In this document: positions 21,541 to 32,901 of the stretch, one piece after another
Layout: every line of letters starts with the position of its first letter
Numbering within the stretch: position 1 is the stretch's first letter
Assembly: GCA_037893245.1 (NCBI GenBank)
Contig: JBAIAA010000877.1
Span: 1-64,000, forward strand
DNA: 64,000 nucleotides
Direction of reading: 5' to 3'
DNA from: Crossaster papposus
Taxonomy: Eukaryota > Echinodermata > Asteroidea > Velatida > Solasteridae
Program-made: the position numbers and the translations under genes
Notes under the pieces: generated by a model
The model's input: the letters and a program-made list of their open reading frames with translations, nothing else
Databases searched by the model: none
Told to the model about the DNA's origin: nothing

Positions 21541-22497
21541 TTAAGTCGCTTGTCCAGACTCCGCTTGATCCGACTTGGGTCTCTTTATGGCACGTCTCCA
21601 CTGGGCTCGGTCCTGGGCGTCCGTCGACTTGAGGCCCAGTAACTGCATATCAGTCCTCACCACATCCTGCCAGGTCTTCTTCGGCCTTCCCACAGATCTC
21701 GTCCCTTCCACCATCATCGATGCTGATCTTTTCACCCAGTCACCTTCGTCCTTCCTCTCCACGTGTCCATACCACCTCAGCCTGTTCCTCCTTATCACCA
21801 CCTTGATCGATTCCACCTCCAGCCTCCTTCTCAGCTCCTCACTGGACTTCTTCTCCCTCAGCGTCACGCCACACATCCACCTCACCATCCTCATCATCTC
21901 TGTCCTTTCCAACTTCTCCTCCTGGTCCACTCTAATCGCCCACGTCTCGCTCCTATACACCATCCTGCTTCTAACACATGCTGCGTACACCTGCCCTTTC
22001 ATTTTCAGGGGTGGCCCCTTAGATGTAAGAAACGAGGCCAACTCCCTGAACTTTGTCCAACCACTTCTAATCCTGGCAGTCAGCGCTGACTCCACACCAC
22101 CATCTAGAGCCAGTGTGTCTCCAAGGTAGCAGAAGCTGTCCACCCTCTCGTACGACTCCCCATCCCCCGTCGGGCCTTCCAGGTCAGCTGCGGATGACTG
22201 TGCCATTCACCCCTGCACCTCTTACACTCGAACATCGCAACTCTTGCTGCTATCAGGCTCCCCTTCACGCCGCTGCACCTCCTGTGGACCCACTTCCTGC
22301 ATCTCGTACACTTAATGGAGTTGGCCTGAACGCCCCTGCCACAGACGCCGCAAGGCCACGCTCCGGACTGTGACACGACCCCCGCACCAACACCACCGAC
22401 CATGATCTTTGCTTTGGATACATTCACCCGCATTCCCTTGGACGAGAGGCTGGCCCACCACACTGACACCTTCCCGGCGAGCTCCTCCATAGTGGAC
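21541..22497 (-). pseudogene. LINE C-terminal region with zinc-binding segment
   Basis: After LMASTMEELAGKVSVWW come CGVCGRGV...CTRCRKWVHRRC, a Cys/His cluster seen in this LINE group. Next is the C-terminal domain with FCYLGDTL, RIRSGWTKFRELASFLTSK, YRSETWA, RMVRWMCGV, RLRWYGHVERK and GRPKKTW. The two parts are in different frames. These motifs are shared by many annotated 'endonuclease-reverse transcriptase' entries in invertebrates. Confidence 0.85.
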
Positions 22498-22501
22498 GCC
22501 A

Positions 22502-22787
22502 TCAACACCAGGTCATCTGCATAGAGCAGCTCCCATATGGCATTCCTTCCTTCGCCTCTCTCGTCACCACATCCATCACGGTCGCAAACAGCAGCGGACT
22601 GAGTACGGAGCCCTGGTTGACCCCGACCTCCACCCCAAAACCATCGCTGTTGCCGCTGCCCGTTCGGACCACAGTGCGGGCTCTTCTGTACAGTGCCATT
22701 ACAGCCTGGACCAGCCGCTCACCCACACCCGACTTTCTAAGGGCCCACCTAACCACCTCTCTGGGCACCCTGTCAAAAGCCTTCTCC
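22502..22787 (-). pseudogene. LINE reverse transcriptase, palm region
   Basis: Has IDLEKAFDRVPREVVRW (RT block A, catalytic Asp), GVNQGSVLSPLLFATVMD (block B), and the catalytic YADD at 22523-22512. YADD is readable only after a one-base frame change from the preceding block. The region starts right after the inserted element; the duplicated target (aggtcgatga) lies within the IDL codons. Confidence 0.87.
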
Positions 22788-22797
22788 AGGTCGATGA

Positions 22798-24246
22798 TAG
22801 CCTTGGTCAAGGCGAGTTCGTCGTTATCCGTCCGTCGTTATCCGTCCAAAAATACACTGTACGCGCGCCCCGCATATGCTGCATGCTAGCTTGCGCCCCG
22901 TGCAAAGATACAGCGCGAACAGCGACCTCATACGGCCACTATTTATGCAAATCAACTGAGGCTACTTTTTCGCCTTGGATCATTGGGTTTTGGAAATCTT
23001 ATGTTTTTCCTATATTTTGCGCCACATTTGTGGCGCATGACCTCGTATGCGAATACAGATATGTATAGGCGGGGCTAAGATGTGAAGTGTCCAATCACAA
23101 CGCGGTTGAATCCCGACGTCATCAAATTTGATGCAGCATGACATTTAAGACAAATTGGCAGATATTCAGCGTCGTCTGTCGTCCGAAGATCTGTCATGTT
23201 GTTTGAATTTTGCATCGAAAATATTATCCCTCGAAGATTTTAGACCCGAGCAGCGAGAGGCCATTAGAATCCTTTCTTCGTGGTCACGGTATTTTTGTGG
23301 ATTTGCCGACAGGTTATGGGAAATCCGTCATTTTTCAGGCAGCCTGAGCCCCATTTTGCTCGGAGCTCGCACGTACGGCCAGGTACTCAGCGTCAGTTTT
23401 TAGCGTGTTCGGTCAGATTCTTATCGCCGCATAATCGGCATTAACCCAGGCATGCTGGTCTGTGCGTTAACGCCACATTGTATGGTCCAAGCATGGTCCA
23501 ACGCTGTGGGGAGGGGGCATGTTTACGGCTGCAGGACCAACCTTCAAAGTGATCGCAATACCGTAATTTAAACAGGGACAAGTGTCTTATATCCTCAATA
23601 ACTTCTCAGATTATTTTCTTGGAAAAATTCAGCCGGCAAGGCATTTAATTATCAGAGTTCCGCGTTTTACCGAGCCACGGTTTTCAGATCAGCTGGATTA
23701 GATGCGATAATGTAGGGCCGAGTTCGACACGTTTCAATAGAGTCGCGGCCTTCTCCAGTCACCGCGGTTGAAAACTCAAAACTAAGCAGCTAAACACAAC
23801 TAGTTTTGACCATAACATTGTCAACATTCAAGAAAATACCCAGCAAAACGAGCAAAATAACTGCGACCCTCACCAATTAAGCAAGACAGTTCAAATCTTC
23901 ATGTGTAATTCCTACAAGCCTTCGTAAAAATCACTCAACTTTCTCCGATAAAATATGTCAACGATGGCGGTGTTCGTAAACACTTGCTAGCAAGCTATGA
24001 CCTTTCACCGCTAGCTCAAATTATGCAGTTTCTACGCAACGATCGACCAATAAGAAAACGACTATAAAGGTCTGCTTAATCTATTAGCATAATGAGCACC
24101 GCCCCCAAAACCTAATGATCCAAGGCGTTCAAGTAGCCTCAGTTAGTTTGCATATAATAGTGGCCGCGTGAGGTCGTTGTTTGAGCTCAGATTACCGCTG
24201 CGCTGTACGTACGGACGGGTAACGATGAACGCCTTGACCAAGGCTA
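22798..24246. mobile_element. 1.45-kb TIR element with RecQ-like helicase fragment, copy 2
   Basis: Inserted in the LINE RT domain. It is flanked by a perfect direct duplication AGGTCGATGA (22788-22797 and 24246-24255; 9 bp if the terminal A is counted in the TIR). Termini are TAGCCTTGGTCAAGGCG and its mirror. The inverted similarity continues with gaps for 140-200 bp (cgacctcac/tacg.ggccactat, caaa.taactgaggctactt, cgccttggatcatt.ggtt), so the left TIR reaches about 22995 and the right starts at about 24108. Inside is a broken helicase ORF (23155-23403). A 9-10 bp target duplication with long TIRs suggests a Mutator-like element (inference). Confidence 0.85.
23155..23403 (+). pseudogene. RecQ-like DNA helicase fragment inside the TIR element
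   Basis: Open for 82 codons as SLEDFRPEQREAIRIL..., which matches the start of RecQ-family superfamily II helicases (the Q-motif-like F-R-x-x-Q-x-x-A-I). A one-base frame change at about 23280 then restores GIFVDLPTGYGKSVIFQAA, the Walker A / motif I (nucleotide binding), followed by a TGA. Motifs Ia-VI are absent. RecQ helicases unwind DNA 3' to 5' using ATP, but this remnant cannot. It could be a captured host fragment or a relic of a transposon-encoded helicase; the related sequence at 16 kb favours the second. Confidence 0.7.
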
Positions 24247-24262
24247 GGTCGATGAACGCATA

Positions 24263-24721
24263 TTACAGCTTCTTCTTCTTCTTCGCCTGGTACTTCTCCT
24301 GAAGCTGTCTCACGGTGAAGATCGCATCAGTCGTATCTTTCTCTGGCATGAAACCGAACTGCATGTCATCAATCTCCACTTGCGATCGAATCCTCTTCTC
24401 CAGTACCCTCTCCAATACCTTGAATGCATGTTCAAGCAGTTTGATACCACGATACGAGTAACAGTCCAGCGCGTCCCCCTTGCCCTTGTACAATGGAACT
24501 AATATGCTCTTTCTCCAGTCTTCCGTTATACTGCCGTCTGCCACGATGCCGTTGCACAAGGTCATGAGCCACTCCACTCCCCGGTCTCCTGAAGCTCTCA
24601 TCATTTCAATCACCACTCCAGATGGACCAGCTGACTTGCCCACTTTCATGCATTTTATAGCTCTCATCACCTCCTCGTTAGAGATCTGGCCACAAGGACA
24701 ATCCACCCTGTCGCACTCCAC
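24263..24721 (-). pseudogene. LINE reverse transcriptase, finger region
   Basis: Contains MKVGKSAGPSGVVIEMMRAS, the W-RKSILVPLYKGKGD segment and YRGIKLLEHAFKVLERVL, the standard N-terminal RT blocks of RTE/CR1-type LINEs. It ends at a Lys run and a TAA directly before the point where the TIR element is inserted. Confidence 0.87.
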
Positions 24722-24955
24722 GTCGCCGTCCCACTCGTTCTCTACGTTCAGCAGCTTCTGGTAGTACTTTTGCTATACTTCCTTGATGCCACCTCTGTCC
24801 GTCACGATGTTACCACTCCCGTCCTTCACGCAACTAACCCCAATCACATCCCGCCTCTTTTTCACCATCTGCTTCGCAATCCTAAACACATTTTTCCTTC
24901 CTTCTTCACTCCCCAGTTCATCGGCAAACTCTTTCCTCTCGCCATCCTGAGCTGT

Positions 24956-25495
24956 TCAGACTATTCTCCGTAAAACTTCCTTCGCCTCTGCAAACCTTGC
25001 TCTATTCTCATCCGTTTGCATCTTCTTCCAGTCTCTGAAGCATTTCCTTTTCTCCGCCACTGTCTTTTCCACCTCCTCATTCCACCACCATGTCCCCACG
25101 TGTCTTGCTGGGCCCTTTGTCCACCCACACACATCCTCTGTTGCTTGTAACCAGGTCTTTTTTATTGCTTCCCACTTGCCATCCATTCCAACTGCGTCCT
25201 TCACAGCCTCCGCACCGTCAGCAACTCTATCACAAAACTTCTTCTTTATGTCATCATTCTTCAATTTCCACACCTTTAGCCTTGGAGCGTACTTTTGTTT
25301 CTGCTGCTTAACACTGCCCATTCTCACATCTCCAACAACCAGTCGATGCTGCGAAACACACTCTTCACTCGAAAGAACCTTCATATCTGTAACTTTACAG
25401 CGGTCTTCTTTTCTCACCATCAGCAAGTCGATTGCACTCTTGCAGCCACCCAAACTGTACGTCACCAGTTTGGATACCGTAACCGTTATTTCCGA
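24956..25495 (-). pseudogene. LINE endonuclease C-terminal half and linker
   Basis: Reads ...KSAIDLLMVRKEDRCKV..., then DMKVLSSEECVSQHRLVVGD, a typical C-terminal part of an apurinic-type (EEP) endonuclease, where SQHRLVV is the SDH-like catalytic His region. The linker before the RT (WWWNEEVEKTVAEKRKCF) follows. The N-terminal catalytic part is cut off at the tandem-repeat border. Confidence 0.82.
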
Positions 25496-25765
25496 CATTG
25501 CATTGTTAATACCATCCGATATTTCCCCCTTTACCCAATATTACCAGAGAGAATGTAACCATTATTTCGGGCATTGCATTGTTATTACCGCCCGTTATTA
25601 CCCAATATTACCAGGGAGAATGTTACCGATTTTTATGGCATTGTACTGTTATTACCACCCAATATTACCCCATTTACCCAATATTACCAGGGAGAATGTT
25701 ACCGATAGTTCTGGCCTTGCATCGTTATTACTACCCGGTATTACCCCATTTACCCAATATTAGTC
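25490..25765 (+). repeat. ~85-bp tandem repeats, right part of split array
   Basis: Three to four units of cattgttattaccacccgat, attacccaatattaccaggg, agaatgttaccgatttttat, continuing the array left of the LINE (21220-21535). Confidence 0.85.
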
Positions 25766-28700
25766 AATTGGTTAATTATATTGGTTAATACTAATAATTA
25801 TTACGATACTACCGAAACAATACTACAATGTATACACATATAAACATCAATGACTCTTCTGAGCTTGCCACTCCTACAATCTTAGCGTGTACTTAAACGC
25901 TATATATGTGCCCAATATTACCGCCGTCTGTAATCACAGTTTGCAATAAATTTTGTGTTAATTTTTGTGTGTTGGCCTTTGGCAAATTTGTAAATAAATA
26001 TTACACATTTATCTCTACCAAAACACCCTAAACGTATCGCTATTACGCAAAAAGAAAGTTAAAATATAAAAGCATAATTTACATAGATAATGATGAATAA
26101 ATGCATTGGGCATCTTCGCCCTCATTTTTCTGAAATCTGATCACAGATGATAAGGAGCTCACATGCAAAGCACATTTATTGGTAAGTTTCCATAAAGCGA
26201 ATGACCACCGCTAACCCCATCAGGCACCAATATGCCAGTGAGGAATAAATTTTAACTAGAAGTTCTCAATTTTATTCAAAGTGCATTCTCTGTACCATGG
26301 GCACGCCAATGGGTATGGATCTTAGAGATTCTGACACAAAATCAGCTAAATCAGGTGGATTTAAGGCAAAATTAGCCCCTAGCGACAAAAATTTAAACCA
26401 AGCATGTCAACTACAGTCTTATTGGAAAGCCCATACCCAACAATGGGGGTATAGAGCCCAATTTCAGGCGTCTACGACAATTGGTTGGTGAGTTATCTTC
26501 AATGTTTGAACGCATACCCATATCTTGGGGATTTGGAGTGATAGGGGTAGGTTTAGCCTAAATTGCCGTTGCGACCACAGCTTTGGAGCTATTGAGCTCA
26601 TCTACCAATAAAATCAAAGCTTTTGGCCCCAGGCAGATTTCTATAACCATAAAAGTCGCGTCAGTTATGAAGAAATATGATTTCTGACGTCATAAGCGTC
26701 CCAGGTTCGGGCTAAGTGGAAATATTTTTAGCCTCGTCTGAAGGAAACTCCGTCTCTAAACCCACATATTCTTCAGAAGTGGGGTTATATTGAGTTTTTT
26801 AATGTTTTTTAATCACATCCTGATGATAAATGTGAAAGAACCCCACTGTGGCACTATTTTTAAGGTCACAGTACCCCCAAACGTGTTTTTCGGCATTATC
26901 AGTGAAAATTGCTCAAAGCGGAGCGATTATTTTGGCTTGTAGAACAAAGTCCCCCCATAAGCGACTTAAGACTACCCTTTTCAGATGCCCTAAGGCGAAT
27001 TATAACATAAAATAAACATTACAGCTGTGCACGTTTTTCGCCATTAAACGGCCCAACCCCAGGGACTATTTCGGTTATTTTCCTCGAACTCGAAGCATTC
27101 GTACTAATCTTGTCGTACGTCGACATAGAAATGCAACATGAAGAGCTCCCCCAATAGACAAAACGCCCAGTGTTCTGACTCTGGCCGTTTCCCAAACCTC
27201 AGCTTAGGCTCCACTTTGGCTACATCACCATTGACGGTTACTGCAACTCAGAAAATTGACTTTACGCCGGTGCCGTGCAAGCGTGAAATTAAGGTTGGGA
27301 TGCGATATGTTTTTCTAGGGCTGTCTTAAATTGGGATGACGATGCAATACGTTATTTGAAACGTTTTGGGTAGTGGAGGGTACCCCTAGAACTATGGGGC
27401 TTCCGACGTTGTCTGCATGTATAATTTATGGGACACTTTATGTTCTTTGTTACTAGTCACCTGTTCAATTCAATTCAATTCACTTCACTTCACTTCACTT
27501 TATTTCCATATGCATTTACATACACAGTGAACGAGTTATTTTAATAACAAATATGAGTTATAAGTACATGTGCATGAACATATGGTGGAAACCCACAGAA
27601 AGCATGGCTTGTCTAGTGTGGGAATCGCTATAAATTTGCAATTAAATTGTAATCATAATAATATTATGTAGATAGAATATTTAGGCCTAAAGCCAGTCAA
27701 AAACAAGAAGAAATCGATTGTTCAACAGTCAATGAGTCAATATAATAACTGGGAGTTATATAATGAGATTAATTTAGCATTATTGAGAAGTTAGCTATAT
27801 TGGTACATGTACACAAATTAAATCAATTCAATTGTAACACTTAAAATGTAAGTTTAATAACAAGCAATGCAGACGCAGCCATGCAACGTATAGACTCTCA
27901 CAATTTACAAACTTGAGCATTTTTTTTAGAAGTTGAGATTTAAATTGTTTTTTGATAATTGATCAATACATTTTTAATTGGGATGAAGCGAATTCCACAT
28001 TATTTAGGACCATCATATGTTAGGTTTGTTTTTTCCAAGTGCTGTGCGAGTTTCCGGGAGATGGAAATGAATGGCCTGTCTGGTATGATGGGTATGTACA
28101 TGTTTATTTTGCATAAAAGTGAAGCTAGACAATTAGGAATGACATTTTTGGTTAAACATAAATATGGCTACCTGAGATTGATAAATATCACAACGTTTTA
28201 ATAATTCATACTGTTTAAAGAGCGGATCCGTGTGGGCCAAAAAAAATGAACAAGTAATTATGCGGATAGCTCTTTTTCTGAAGAAGGAATAACCTATTGG
28301 TAAACCTTTTAGCGGCATTACCCCCAAGCTAATGTTCCATAATTGATATAAGGCAAAATCAAACTGTTATACAATATAATACAGATTTTTAGAGGAAAAA
28401 AACCGCTCTTAGTCTGGCTATTACACCTATGTTTTTTTTTGGTAATAATTTAACATACTTAATCTATGTGTGTTTATCATGAACAATTGTAATCATTACA
28501 GATTCCCAGAAATTGCATATTGTCAACTTCAATAATGTTATCATTTTCAATACAAATGTCTTTCGGCAACTTACTTACAGAAGTAAATAACAAGAGGTTT
28601 TTTAAAAATATTTAACGATAATTTGTTAGCCTTTATATATCCAGTTAGAGATGTTTTAAGTTCACTGTTGACCTACATTAATTTATTAGCGTAGATATAT

Positions 28701-29221
28701 TTTTATGACTGAAGAATAAGTTAGAATCATCGGCGAAAAGTATAATTGATAAAATATCTGAAGATTAAGTAAAGTCGTTAATATATTGTTGCGTTCCCGC
28801 ATACAGCGAGCGGTCTTCTTTCCCAACCAACGCGCAGCGTTCTTGCAGCGATATGTGTGCCCTCACACAGCGCCAAGTTATCACGCACCGGCACCACTAC
28901 CCTGTACACTATAGATACGCGTGTACAGCATATGGTACAGTACGCTATTTGTATAGCGCGCAATGCATCCAGTATGTACTGTGTGCTATGACCTCGTTCA
29001 CAGCGAGTTATGACTTAAGTCGTTTTCCCTCATACTTTCCCCGGAGTCGAAGTGAATTCCCCTCACATACCTTACCCCCGTATTCGACCCAAACTGACCC
29101 TTCACATTAGCGAGTGTGGACCGCTAAACCTTCCCGTGTATCTGACCCTATACCTAGCGACTGGGAGCCGCTAAACCACACTGTACTGTCACGGTACACC
29201 AGAGGTCAAGTTACTCTCCCC

Positions 29222-30509
29222 CAGTGTTGTAGTCGAGTCACCTATGTCGAGTCCGAGTCCGAGTCCCGAGTCACTTGGTCGAGTCCGAGTCCCGAGTCAC
29301 TTGGTCCGAGTCCGAGTCACGAGTCACTTGGTTCGAGTCCGAGTCCGAGTCACGAGTCACTTGGTTCGAGTCCGAGTCACGAGTCACGAGTCACTTGTTT
29401 AAATAATTAAATAGTTAAAATACTCCAACCAGTTCACTTAGATGACTGGATCACTATTGATCGCAAATTACGTCGTAAAATAAGAATTGGAAATGACAAA
29501 ATAAAACACATTTAATTTAAACAAAGTTCTGTGCCTGCAGTTAACATTTTATGTTAGGTTTTACCAATACTCCTTGCCCCTTCTCCAGAATATCTTTTAA
29601 TTATTTTTTTTTTCCTTCAAAATAACAAATTATATACTGATTTAGTTATTTCAGAAAGGCAGGTAGCCAACAAGTTTTATATTTTAGAGAAACAAATACA
29701 AAATGTTATGTAAATCTGTCTGTCATGTTTAATAATGGAGATAGGTTTAATGAAGTTACCGTGCACTTGCGTGCAGCCATGAGTGATAATGGTGGTACAT
29801 GATGTCAGACAGTTGACATCTTATTTTTAACAACACACAGCCATCTCAGTGCAATATAGAGGCGGTGTTTTTACAGGTACCAGACATGCCAGACTATGGT
29901 CAGCTTCGGTTGCGTCTATGGCTGGATCAGCGCGTAAGCCGCCTATGTTTTAACATTAAAAAGAGGTAGCGATATAGCCGCAGCCAGCTAAAGCCGTCAT
30001 TCGGATTCCGGAGACGAATTCCTATTTCCCTGGTAATATGCATCAAGCAGTGGCTATGGTGTTAAGGTTGACAGAATACCAGCGTTAATATTGGTGTCGT
30101 GCACAATAATGCTTTACAGAAATATATCCCAGTGTTATTATGCGTATTGAACATACAAATGTACATGTACGTGCGCTGTACACTACATGGCAGTAATCAC
30201 GAACACTATTACTTGCAACATCAGTGTAACTGCTTATTTCGTGTGCTAAACGTTAATATTCCTCCATGTGCATGACGATCGGATCATTGAAATTATTTTT
30301 AATATTTACACAAAAATAAAAAAGGTATTGTTGGTGAAAATACGTGACTCGAGTCACGAGTCCTCGAGGTCAAGTCCGAGTCATGGTAGTCGAGTCCGAG
30401 TCCGAGTCCGAGTCTTTTGCCGACGTGACTCGAGTCAAGTCCGAGTCACCAAAATTGTGACTCGAGACGGACTCGAGTCCGAGTCCTGGACTCGAGTCAT
30501 ACAACTCTG
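29222..30509. mobile_element. hAT-like non-autonomous element with CGAGTC repeats at both ends
   Basis: Termini CAGTGTTGTA at 29222 and TACAACTCTG ending at 30509 form short TIRs. The 8-bp flanks CTCTCCCC (29214-29221) and CCCTCCCC (30510-30517) match at 7 of 8, fitting the 8-bp hAT target duplication. Subterminal clusters of gagtccgagtcacgagtcac lie at 29236-29395 and 30340-30500, a usual place for transposase-binding repeats. No transposase ORF is seen. Confidence 0.78.
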
Positions 30510-30820
30510 CCCTCCCCACGCAATAGTTTACTCCATAGAACTGTTCTCATCTAGTCTAGAGACTAAGTCTTGTGCATAACCCTATGTACCGAGAAAGTTA
30601 CCCCTTTCCCTTTCCTCGAGGATTACTCCCCGTAACGCACCAACGAGGAATCCTACATCACCCGCTCACCACAACTCTCGGACTTTCCCCTGCAAGAATG
30701 TCTAAGTCAGAACGTGTACAAATCCTCCATAGGAACATCCCCATTGACTTTGTACACGTATGCATTATTCATAACTAACATAATCCAATGCTCTCATTGG
30801 CTAAGACGCGCACCCAAAAG

Positions 30821-30830
30821 CCTATATAAA
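30821..30830 (+). promoter_or_regulatory. TATA box of the probable LTR
   Basis: cctatataaa, preceded by ccaatgctctcattgg (an inverted CCAAT pair) about 35 bp upstream. Transcription would start near 30855. A polyadenylation signal AATAAA follows at 31011-31016, so the R region would be about 170 bp. Confidence 0.5.
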
Positions 30831-32049
30831 TGGCGTGGAAATGGCGGAGTAGATTATTATCCGAGCTGAGCTCATACACAGAGCTTCGTTCCCAGCATGA
30901 GCTGTATGCTCTAGCCACAGAGCTTCACTCTCTCAATACTCAGATAACATGTAAGGCCCAAACTAGATCTTGTATATAGTGCGCCCTCTATTGTGATGTA
31001 AATACTCCTGAATAAACCAGTAGTATAGTGTGTGTGTAAGATGCTGTATCTTGACTCTTATTTTGATAACGACTCTACCCGACTGAGACGTTACAATATA
31101 TATATATTTTTTTTTTTTTAAAGAGTGGTCCAAATATTGATCCCTGGGGAACGCCGCGTATAACCGAACGAGAAGTCCATTAGTTACAACTCTTTGTTTT
31201 CTTTGCGACAGAAAGCTTCTGAACCAGTCAAGAGGGACACCTCGTATGCCATAATGGGAGCGTTTTTGAAGAAGTATGTCGTGATCTGGAGTATCAAAGG
31301 CTTTCTAAAAGTCGGGAAAAATACCCAGTGTGTGCTTAGAACTTTCAAATGAAGATGTAATTGTGTTACATACCTGAAGTATAGCGTGCGTCGTTGAATG
31401 TTTAGACCTGAAACCAAATTGATAATTTGATGATATTATTTATCTGCAAAAACTTGTCAAGTATTTTAGAAAAGCTAGGTAATACTGATATCGGTCTATA
31501 ATGACAAACATGGTCAGGTTCACTATGTATATATAGAAATAACCTTAGCTATCTTTAAAGCAGAAGGAACAACACCAGTTGATAACGACAAATATATTTG
31601 TTTAAGTTTTGTCGTCGTGTGTCGCATTGTTTTCCCCACACGTCTTGCCGTAGATCTGCAGCGAAAAGGACTTTTGGAAAGTGAGGAAACAAGAGGTAAA
31701 GCTAGAGTTTATATAAGCCAGATTTGTCGTGTCTAACTTTCAACATTTAAGTTTTTCTTCGATTTTGAAATCGGTTCCCGATTTAGTAAGGCGCCAGAAC
31801 ACACGGCATCGACAACACAAATGCATCAGTACAGTGGTTGGCAATACTTCCCAAAACCACAGAAGAATCCACCGAATACTGTTAACCACCAAAGATGTAA
31901 ATGCCATTGTATTGTATTTTAAGTATGGGGGTTAGGGTTAGGGCCAGGCATGGGCGTTACTCCTCCTAGTCTACTAGGGTACATCATGTTATAATTATAC
32001 CACTATCGTAATATTGTTTGCCGTTGGTAATTGTTATTGGTATTTTTAG

Positions 32050-32272
32050 GCAACAACGCAGTGGCTATCGTTACGGCAGTTGACGATCTAATTTACTGAT
32101 AATGACAATACTCTGGACTGTTCACTCTTGGAACCTGACTACAGTATCAACCAGTCTGGTTCCAAGAACGATATCCAAATGTTATTGTCAAGGTGTCGGC
32201 CTGGGTATGTCTGGGAATCGGCTCGTCAACTGCCGTAACCACAGCCACTGTGTTTTACAGGCAAATTAAATT
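32050..32272. mobile_element. Fold-back element, ~95-bp arms
   Basis: The left arm gcagtggctatcgttacggc, agttgacga, aatgacaata, tcttggaacc is mirrored by ggttccaaga, ttattgtca, tcgtcaactgccgtaa, ccacagccactgtg. The loop is short, around 32135-32150. Confidence 0.8.
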
Positions 32273-32901
32273 GCACTCAGAAATTATCTTGTAATTAAAT
32301 TATCTTTCTTGAATGGACAAATAACATTTGTTGTTTTTATTTATTTAATACAGCTTATCTTCTGGATCATCAGATGAAAATTTCAATCTAGAATTGGAGT
32401 AGCTCTTCAGTGCAGTACTTGACTGTAGGTTAACAAATAACCCACGCCTCATGAAAAAAGAACAAAAGTACTATAACAGATGGATGGACACAAGCCAGTT
32501 AATTATGTTCTATACATTTAATAAATATAACAATTAGAAGCATGAAATTACAATTACCAATTAAATTACTAGTTGTGATGCAATTTGCTAATAATAAAGA
32601 TTGAAATTCACATACAATTTACAGGTGGGGCGAGCAGCTAAGACACATGTTAGGTAAAACCTACAATACGTTAGTCTCCTTTCGAAGGAGACGAATGTCT
32701 CGCGAATTGGTCCCCGTGGATTGTTCGATTGGATACGCGCGACTTGAAAGGCGGTGGAGGACAAAGGTATAGGACGCAAACAACAGGATACAGTTCGGTC
32801 GGCCGCGGTGCTCTCTTACATCGTCGCTTCATGCGACCGGTACACACAGGTCGGACGACATCAGAGAACATGCGCAGTGACTCAAGTCACGAGTCACTAC
32901 C

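Larger units (their letters stand above)
21536..25495 (-). mobile_element. 5'-truncated RTE-like non-LTR retrotransposon (LINE)
   Basis: Minus-strand remnant of an endonuclease/reverse transcriptase ORF, interrupted by the TIR element at 22798-24246. In 5' to 3' order: C-terminal half of the endonuclease (25495-24956), RT fingers (24721-24263), RT palm with YADD (22787-22502), a Cys-rich zinc-binding segment (about 22440-22200) and the C-terminal domain (22206-21541). It ends in a short ATGATGAT-type tail at about 21535, as RTE-clade LINEs often do. The start of the endonuclease is missing, as expected for incomplete reverse transcription. Several frameshifts and stops make it dead. Confidence 0.88.
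20152..27060. mobile_element. 6.9-kb element with ~765-bp terminal inverted repeats
   Basis: The left arm 20152-20915 and right arm 26294-27060 are inverted copies at about 90% identity by eye. The ends are GGGGTTGGGCCGTTTAATGG... and its mirror ending CGGCCCAACCCC. Shared blocks include cacagctgtaatg, agggcatctgaaaagggtag, gcggagcgattattttgg and ttatcatcaggatgtgatt. Inside lie tandem repeats (21220-21535 and 25490-25765) split by a LINE. I see no transposase, and no clear target-site duplication outside the ends. It is best described as a non-autonomous, fold-back-like DNA element. The long arms recall Maverick/Polinton or Foldback designs, but no gene of either is present. Confidence 0.82.
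28797..31095 (+). mobile_element. Probable solo LTR (TGTTGCG...GTTACA), interrupted by a hAT-like element
   Basis: It interrupts the LINE RT exactly between the GPL block and INDF block. The ends are TG...CA, flanked on both sides by ATATAT (4-6 bp; low complexity, so the duplication length is uncertain). Near the 3' end it has a promoter-like cctatataaatgg at 30821 and AATAAA at 31011, in the order expected for U3-R-U5. No second LTR or internal gag/pol is seen. Without the nested element it would be about 1.0 kb. Confidence 0.6.
27465..31600 (-). mobile_element. CR1/L2/jockey-like LINE, split by an LTR element
   Basis: The minus-strand RT is recognisable in pieces. Upstream of the insertion (about 31590-31105): YRPISVLPSFSKIL, KAFDTPDHDILLQK, HYGIRGVPLDWFRSFL and a PQGSIFGPLF block. 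Downstream of it (28796-27950): INDFT, the catalytic ILFADDSN at about 28735, FLG, then QKRAIRI, HTDPLFKQYELLKRCDIYQS and a C-terminal H-x-TR, L-YDGP motif near 28000. The 3' end is a pentamer tail (aagtgaagtg / gaattgaatt on the minus strand) at 27465-27505, typical of this LINE group. Multiple stops and frameshifts are present. Confidence 0.85.

Noticed and set aside
22798-24246. Firm assignment of the helicase-bearing element to the Mutator superfamily
   Set aside because: The 9-10 bp duplication and long TIRs fit, but no MULE transposase is visible. The class is left open.
31925-31950. Interstitial telomere-like gggttagggttagggcc
   Set aside because: Only two and a half TTAGGG units, common by chance; no array.
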